A stretch of DNA of 64,000 nt, taken from positions 186,001-250,000 of the forward strand of contig JAHBVR010000012.1 in NCBI GenBank assembly GCA_019637395.1. The letters run 5' to 3'. Origin of the DNA: Vulcanimicrobiota bacterium. GTDB taxonomy: Bacteria > Vulcanimicrobiota > Xenobia > Xenobiales > JADMJV01. Below, piece after piece: positions 59,400 to 64,000 of the stretch. How positions within the stretch are numbered: position 1 is the first letter of the stretch; each line of letters starts with the position of its first letter. Both the position numbers and the translations under genes were made by a program. Under the pieces are notes generated by a model that was not told where the DNA came from, did no database searches, and saw only the letters and a list, made by a program, of their open reading frames with translations.

Positions 59400-59571
59400 T
59401 CCTCAGCAGTATGCCCCGGAAGGGCGGGCGGGAACCCGTCAGTTCTAATGGGACACTGCCCAGACGGGTTGATTCCAGGAAACACAGGGCCAGGGCCGCC
59501 AGGCTGGCCAAAGGCGGGGGGTGCTGGCTTGAGCCTGAAAATATCAACCAAGGCAACAACTGAAGCTCCAT
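59392..59571 (-). CDS. possible small protein
   Basis: The 59-aa frame MELQLLPWLIFSGSSQ...GILLRNE ends in the overlap with the GHKL-like start (ATGAATGA) and includes a hydrophobic segment. No ribosome-binding site is clear, and a second frame of similar length covers the same bases. It is plausible as a coupled leader or small membrane peptide. Confidence 0.3.
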   Translation of the reverse strand: MELQLLPWLIFSGSSQHPPPLASLAALALCFLESTRLGSVPLELTGSRPPFRGILLRNE

Positions 59572-59598
59572 AGCCCAGCAACGGCTGCTTTCCAAACC

Positions 59599-60039
59599 TT
59601 ATTCCCAGGTTAGCGTTCCGTTTGGTCCAACCACCAGATTGGCGGCCAAGGGACTGTCGAACTGGGCGAGCATGATCGGCCGACCCCCGCTGATTGGCGC
59701 TACGATCAGACTGTCAACGTGCTGTGCGCCTGTTTTGCTCACCGCCTCAATATCTTCACGAGTGCCGGCAGGGTCGGCAGAGGTTAAAGTACGCGCCACT
59801 TCCGCCGCCGAATAGCGGACTCCCGTTTCACTGACCTCGTCATAAGCACCCTTCTTGGTGGCCAGGTCGATAACTCCCCATTTGAGGGCATGATAGTCTA
59901 CAGGTTCTCCGCCCACGCAGAGAGGCGTGCCATCGGTTAGTTGAGCAAGATTACGCTGGCCGCTCTCGACGACAACCGCCTTTAATCTTTCACCTGGACG
60001 AAAGGCGGGTCGGCTCTGGGAGGAATGGATTGCGTTCAT
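59599..60039 (-). CDS. hypothetical protein
   Basis: The 146-aa protein has AAGGAG eight bases before its ATG and coding-like composition. No signal peptide is present. It looks like a mixed alpha/beta domain (KAVVVESGQRNLAQLTDGTP, SLIVAPISGGRPIMLAQFDS) with no recognised motif. It follows a putative regulator on the same strand, with 106 bases between them. Confidence 0.65.
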   Translation of the reverse strand: MNAIHSSQSRPAFRPGERLKAVVVESGQRNLAQLTDGTPLCVGGEPVDYHALKWGVIDLATKKGAYDEVSETGVRYSAAEVARTLTSADPAGTREDIEAVSKTGAQHVDSLIVAPISGGRPIMLAQFDSPLAANLVVGPNGTLTWE

Positions 60040-60145
60040 ATATCTGTCTCCTTCTCGAACTGCTTCGCCTAAAATACCCGCTTCAGGTGATAGGAAGGTG
60101 TTGCGGTCGTTCGAGATGTTAAAAAACTTAAGCCTTCCTGTTAAC

Positions 60146-61309
60146 TTACTCCTTTGCGTAATCCAGAACGTAAAACAGGTGCTGCTTGGTCTTGGTGGAG
60201 AGCAGCAAGATGTCCAGCGCTTCCATCAGTTCAAACTCCATGGCGTCTTTGCCCGCGTCCAGCATCGGCCATAGAGGAGAATGGCAGATTACGAAGCCGG
60301 CAAAGGGATCGTAATCCTCGGGCCAGTTGCCGTCTTCCTGGTCGACCACTTCCTGCCAGCGCTTGCGGATGGCCGCGCGGATCTTGGGGCTATCGATCAG
60401 GCTGTCGGGGATAGCGAAACTAGGGGAGCCGTCGACCTCTTCATAGAGGCGCATCCAGGCGCTGGAATTCTGTTCCGCCTTCTTGAGCAGTTCTTCGGCC
60501 TGTCTGCGCTGGGTGTCGTCCTGCGAAACCCAGTGTTCGGAAACCTGAATCAGGTTTTCCAGACGGCAGAATTCCAGCCAGATGCGCCGGTCTTTCTCAA
60601 GGTTCAGCGCGCTCAGGTGAGTCCTGGCCTCGGCCAGGCGGGTCCTCCATTTATGGCCCAGTTGATTGAGCACCGACAGTTGTGCCTGCAGTCGATGGCA
60701 GGCCAGTTCGGTCCACGAGAGCACTCGTAGCAAAAACCACTTGCCGCAGGTGAGGTCGCGCTCCTGCTCATATCTTTCGAGGGCTTCCGCAAAGTGCGCA
60801 TCAGCCCACTCCAGGAAGTCTTTGGGGCCCATTTCTTCGGGAACATAGCGGGTGCCGATACCGACTTGGGGAGCTCTGGCTTTCAGGTAGTCGGACCAGA
60901 TGCTTTGCAGGGAGTCCGAGAGTTTCCGGGCTTTGCCAAGCCAGGCTGGTTCCCCCTTCTGCGGCAAGGTCCGAAGGTAATGTGACCAGCCGGGGCGGGC
61001 CGACACCGCGCTGGCTTCCGCCGAATTCTCTTCCTCCAAGGCCACTGCGCGGCGCTGCTCGAGCAACGCCGCGCGGCATTCCCGGCTGACATCTTCAAAG
61101 TCCAGCCTGGAATTCAGCCGCTTGATGGTGTCGGCCAGGTTCTTGGAGTTCTCCTCGATGGTGTTCTCCGAGAGTTGGGAGCGGCCCGCCAGCAGCCCGC
61201 TGAGCGTTCGTTCCGAAACGGGCTCCCCGGCTCGATTGACGAGCGAATTGAGCAGGTCGGCTCGAGTGAGATGGTACTTAGAGCGCAGGCTTTCTAACGG
61301 GGTGATCAA
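60146..61309 (-). CDS. putative regulator with N-terminal helix-turn-helix-like region
   Basis: The first 65 residues (LRSKYHLTRADLLNSLV, SERTLSGLLAGRSQLSENTI) read like an XRE-type helix-turn-helix, with AGRSQ in the turn/recognition-helix position. Residues about 110-387 are helical, Trp-rich and repeat-like (ALERYEQERDLTCGKWFLLR, RLAEARTHLSALNLEKDRR), resembling TPR-containing XRE regulators. DNA binding is inferred. It diverges from the DUF983 gene, whose promoter it could control. Confidence 0.6.
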   Translation of the reverse strand: MITPLESLRSKYHLTRADLLNSLVNRAGEPVSERTLSGLLAGRSQLSENTIEENSKNLADTIKRLNSRLDFEDVSRECRAALLEQRRAVALEEENSAEASAVSARPGWSHYLRTLPQKGEPAWLGKARKLSDSLQSIWSDYLKARAPQVGIGTRYVPEEMGPKDFLEWADAHFAEALERYEQERDLTCGKWFLLRVLSWTELACHRLQAQLSVLNQLGHKWRTRLAEARTHLSALNLEKDRRIWLEFCRLENLIQVSEHWVSQDDTQRRQAEELLKKAEQNSSAWMRLYEEVDGSPSFAIPDSLIDSPKIRAAIRKRWQEVVDQEDGNWPEDYDPFAGFVICHSPLWPMLDAGKDAMEFELMEALDILLLSTKTKQHLFYVLDYAKE

Positions 61310-61458
61310 AGACTATCCCTCCTCAGGTGGCTGGGGAAATTATACCTGCTGCTTCCGAGTGCGTGGTGCAGTGGAGTGGAAGTAAAACGGAAGCCAGGTT
61401 TGCAGGTTTCCAGCCGCGCGTGTGCTATACGTCCAAAAATGTCCATGTGTGACAGCAA

Positions 61459-61881
61459 ATGTCTGGTGATAAAACTTTGAAAACGAAACAAGCCCAACCG
61501 CGTCGGGGCGCCGGAGCCCTGATGCTCTATTGGACAAGAACGCTAATTGTAGGCTTCTTCTGTCGTTGTCCCAAATGCTCGAAGGGGTCTGTTTTTGAGA
61601 GCTTCTTTGTAGCTCGCAAGGTCTGCCCCAACTGTGGGATCACTTTTCAGCCCTACTTTGGCGACAGCGCAGGGGTTATGGGCCTGGGCTATCTGGTGTT
61701 TCTCCCACCCGGCGTTTTGTTGGCCTTCTTAGCCGGCTACTATCTAAAGTGGAGCCCGGTTGCCGTCTTTTTCACTTTTGCCGTAAGTTCCACGGTGTTG
61801 CTTTTGGCCTTCTACCGGAATATGAAGAGCACGTGGATCGCAATCACCTATTTAATGACAGGTTTGCGCAGGTACCTGTAA
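61459..61881 (+). CDS. DUF983 family membrane protein
   Basis: The 140-aa protein has CRCPKCSKGSVFESFF and CPNCG (C-x2-C...C-x2-C) near residues 35-60, then two membrane segments (GLGYLVFLPPGVLLAFLAGY and VAVFFTFAVSSTVLLLAFY), the DUF983 arrangement. The role of this family is unknown. The gene looks less GC-rich than its neighbours. It converges with the prepilin gene four bases from its stop. Confidence 0.85.
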   Translation: MSGDKTLKTKQAQPRRGAGALMLYWTRTLIVGFFCRCPKCSKGSVFESFFVARKVCPNCGITFQPYFGDSAGVMGLGYLVFLPPGVLLAFLAGYYLKWSPVAVFFTFAVSSTVLLLAFYRNMKSTWIAITYLMTGLRRYL

Positions 61882-61885
61882 TCGT

Positions 61886-62476
61886 TCAATTGCTGAACCG
61901 CACGGATAGAAGCCGCTCCTGCCGGAAAGTCTGCTTTTTGTTCGGACTGGTCGTCTCCAGTTGGATGCGCACCCATCCGGAAACTCGTGGAGGCCCGAGA
62001 ACTTTGAACGAAGTCACGAAGTCGGCGAGCTGGTGCCTCTCGACGCGCGGATCGGTGTCCAAAGACTGAAGCTCCGGCTCGGTGGGACGGTAAGGATCGA
62101 TGGGGTCCAGCGTCAGCGCCGGGGGTCGGGCCACACAGCGATACAAGAGCCCGTCCGAAGGTTTCCAACGGTAGTACACCAGTTGGTCGCCGAAACGAGG
62201 CTGTTCGCTTGGGGTGATGGGGTTGCTTACCTGAATCGAGACCCAGGTGGGCTGCAGATCGTGCTGATGAATGACCAGCGCGGCCGAATTGGCGTAGCGC
62301 AGGTCCTGGCTGAGCCAGTTCAGGGCGCGCATTTCGGCCATAAAGCTATGGCTTCGCTCTGATTCGACTCGAGCGTAATGCATCACCTGGATCATCATCA
62401 CAGTCAGCATAGCCAGCACCAAAAAAGCCAGGGTGGACCAGACCATCAGCTCAATCAGCGTCATTCCTCTTCTCAC
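61886..62476 (-). CDS. GspJ/PulJ-like minor pseudopilin
   Basis: The 196-aa protein starts MRRGMTLIELMVWSTLAFLV: the prepilin peptidase site is G|M with Glu at +5, followed by the hydrophobic pilin helix. The rest has Trp-rich beta-like segments (SDGLLYRCVARP). It overlaps the next pseudopilin gene by four bases. It is exported and incorporated near the pilus or pseudopilus tip by family analogy. Confidence 0.88.
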   Translation of the reverse strand: MRRGMTLIELMVWSTLAFLVLAMLTVMMIQVMHYARVESERSHSFMAEMRALNWLSQDLRYANSAALVIHQHDLQPTWVSIQVSNPITPSEQPRFGDQLVYYRWKPSDGLLYRCVARPPALTLDPIDPYRPTEPELQSLDTDPRVERHQLADFVTSFKVLGPPRVSGWVRIQLETTSPNKKQTFRQERLLSVRFSN

Positions 62477-62853
62477 CGGTGCAACTCGCAGAGAAACTGC
62501 TCGCGAAAGACCGAGCGCTGCTGCTTCCCATGCTTCCAGGCGACCACCACGCGCACACGCACGGCCAGACTGGGTGGAGTCTGCGGTGTCAGGTCGATCC
62601 GTCGCTCAAAGTCGGTTCCTTCCACCGTCACCCTGTCCAGCGGCCCCCCTGCCAAAGAACCCAGGTCGTCCCGATAAATCCCCTCCAATACGTCCTGAGC
62701 CAGATTGCCCGCCAGCACGCGCTGGCGGGCCAGCTTGGAACTGAGACTGGCTCCCGGCATCAACCCCACCAGCAACGTCAGCGACATCCCCACGATGGTA
62801 ACCGTAAGAATGATCTCCAACAGGGAGACTCCCCTTACTCGCAGCGTCGCCAC
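62473..62853 (-). CDS. GspI-like minor pseudopilin
   Basis: The 126-aa protein has a prepilin site VRGVSLLEIILTVTIVGMSL with G|V and Glu at +5 and one hydrophobic N-terminal helix, then a short globular domain. It overlaps the GspJ-like gene by four bases and the next gene by about 19. Together they suggest a pseudopilus tip set or type IV minor pilin operon whose other parts (GspF-like at 6 kb) are distant. Confidence 0.88.
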   Translation of the reverse strand: MATLRVRGVSLLEIILTVTIVGMSLTLLVGLMPGASLSSKLARQRVLAGNLAQDVLEGIYRDDLGSLAGGPLDRVTVEGTDFERRIDLTPQTPPSLAVRVRVVVAWKHGKQQRSVFREQFLCELHR

Positions 62854-64000
62854 AAAAGCACCCGGGATGTTTGGATAGGCGTGAGCAGCTTGTTCAAGTC
62901 GAAATTTACCGTGGTCGCGCCGGCGGCGTCCAATTGGTTCAGGTAATTGCTGAGAGGACCGGCCAGCATCACACTGCCGCGTATAACCGGAGCGGGGTCC
63001 AAATCATCGACGGGTTGATAATCGGTGTCGGCAAAGGCCAGTAGCTCCGCTTCCACCTGAGCCCGAGTGCGATTGCGGTTCTTGGTTTGAAAATTGGGCG
63101 ACCCATTGAAGCTGGAAGTATAAGCATCGATGTAGATGCCCATAAAGTAATCATAGCGAGGCTCGCGCGTAACCGGGTCGGGCTCCCCGCGATTGACATA
63201 CCAGAAGAATACGTCGTCGTGATTGGCGGAACGCACCGGGCGTCCGATCACCATGCGGGTAGCCACCTCGGTTTGAATCAAAGCGGAATTGGTCAGCTCG
63301 CCAGCCCCCTGGCAGACTACCGAGCCCACCACCGTCATGTCGTGGGCGGTTAACTTACCGCCGGAGTAGACCAGGCCGTGGAAGTATTTCCCGGCCCCTT
63401 GCAAGGTCACGTCCGATTCGCTGGCCAGGATGGTCAGGTCGCGGTCACTCAAGTCGTTGCCCTGGTCCACAGTGATCGGCCCGCGAGCCAGCAACGCTCC
63501 CCGACCCTGCACGCGACCGTGCACCCTCACCCAACCGGGTACATAGAGCAGGCCACCGTCCAAATTCAAATTACCCGAAATCTCGAGCGGACCAGAGGCT
63601 TCGGTATACCAGTTGACGGTTACTCCACCCACCGAACTACCTAAAGTCAGGGGCTCCACGCCGTTGGCCACGAGGTCCTGACGAATCTGCTGAATATCGA
63701 GACGAGGTATCGTCTGGGCCGCGATATGCTCACGTACTTCGCCGCGCACCCGGCTGTCGGCACCCACCCCCACCGTCGCCACGGCGCTGACATCCCCGGA
63801 AATATCGCAGTGGCCCTGCAATTTCAGACTGGCGTTGGAATGCAAATCGACCGGATGCAGATCCCCTCGCTGGGCGGCCAGGTTACCCAAGAAGTCCACC
63901 CCGGGCATCATTCCGTTGAGGCTAAAGTCGGTCGCCTCCATCGCAGCCCCGGTGACCAGGCCGGTTGGGAAGGCCGGGCGATAGTACATGCACTCAATCT
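62835..64000 (-). CDS. pilus-associated PilX-like protein with bactofilin-like repeats, 5' end beyond the window
   Basis: The first ATG seen is 11 bases from the window edge with an open frame continuing, so the true start probably lies outside. The visible 384 residues include repeats like a polymer-forming right-handed beta helix (LEISGNLNLDGGLLYVPGWV, RVQGRGALLARGPITV, VTLQGAGKYFHGLVYSGG), then NRGEPDPVTREPRYDYF. It resembles PilX/DUF7305-type components co-encoded with minor pilins. A prepilin leader is not visible. Confidence 0.7.
   Translation of the reverse strand, partial: IECMYYRPAFPTGLVTGAAMEATDFSLNGMMPGVDFLGNLAAQRGDLHPVDLHSNASLKLQGHCDISGDVSAVATVGVGADSRVRGEVREHIAAQTIPRLDIQQIRQDLVANGVEPLTLGSSVGGVTVNWYTEASGPLEISGNLNLDGGLLYVPGWVRVHGRVQGRGALLARGPITVDQGNDLSDRDLTILASESDVTLQGAGKYFHGLVYSGGKLTAHDMTVVGSVVCQGAGELTNSALIQTEVATRMVIGRPVRSANHDDVFFWYVNRGEPDPVTREPRYDYFMGIYIDAYTSSFNGSPNFQTKNRNRTRAQVEAELLAFADTDYQPVDDLDPAPVIRGSVMLAGPLSNYLNQLDAAGATTVNFDLNKLLTPIQTSRVLLWRRCE

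Noticed and set aside
1-64000. tRNA, rRNA, insertion sequence or prophage
   Set aside because: No cloverleaf-like segment, rRNA core, transposase or integrase signature was recognised; short or degenerate cases could be missed without a covariance search.

Overview
The window is a dense, high-GC bacterial chromosome segment. Genes are packed on both strands with many 1-8 nt overlaps, and no stretch over about 300 bases lacks a gene. I see no tRNA, rRNA, CRISPR array, insertion sequence or prophage. TolC/RND and MacAB-type exporters, many Sec signal peptides, type II secretion/type IV pilus parts and an LD-carboxypeptidase point to a Gram-negative-type cell. A CarF/Kua lipid desaturase and a luciferase-like oxidoreductase are present. 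Most proteins have no recognisable family, which fits a poorly sampled lineage; I cannot name the phylum from this sequence alone.

Layout. 0-6 kb: edge-truncated metalloprotease, RNase PH, small unknowns, then a tandem deaminase overlapping a purine nucleoside phosphorylase. 6-12.4 kb (minus): MacA adaptor, MacB-type ATPase and permease, a protease-like protein lacking its catalytic residues, a GspF-like membrane protein and a PIN-domain fragment. 12.4-16 kb (plus): a substrate-binding/beta-propeller fusion and an FAD oxidoreductase. 16-19.7 kb (minus): a kinase with a degenerate GGDEF-like domain, WecG-type glycosyltransferase, sugar nucleotidyltransferase and ComF, all overlapping or abutting. 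19.7-23.7 kb (minus): membrane and secreted unknowns, Nudix hydrolase and LLM oxidoreductase. 23.9-31.4 kb: TerB-like, HD hydrolase, threonine synthase, phosphodiester glycosidase, LD-carboxypeptidase and dienelactone hydrolase. 31.6-36.6 kb: a secreted WD40-like protein, dihydrouridine synthase, a creatininase-family protein and a secreted adenosine deaminase.

36.6-41.1 kb holds a cluster of unrelated proteins that share an N-terminal leader: M-[KR]-[IL]-Q, then a proline-rich stretch, then usually D-[SN]-V. It includes the CarF-like desaturase, a truncated paralogue, a nucleotidyltransferase-fold protein and a lipase. Two more proteins elsewhere (3.7 and 22.8 kb) carry the same leader. This is the best candidate for something undescribed.

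41.3-47.5 kb is a complete RND efflux operon (adaptor, pump, TolC) with a strong palindrome at its 5' end and a terminator after tolC. 47.6-59.6 kb is a block of large unknowns: two paralogous GHKL-like degenerate proteins flank a PhnD-like/patatin fusion, a TPR protein, a VIT/VWA/DUF2135-type protein and a beta-propeller protein. 59.6-64 kb has a regulator-like protein, a DUF983 protein and three pilin-like or pilus-associated genes running off the edge.
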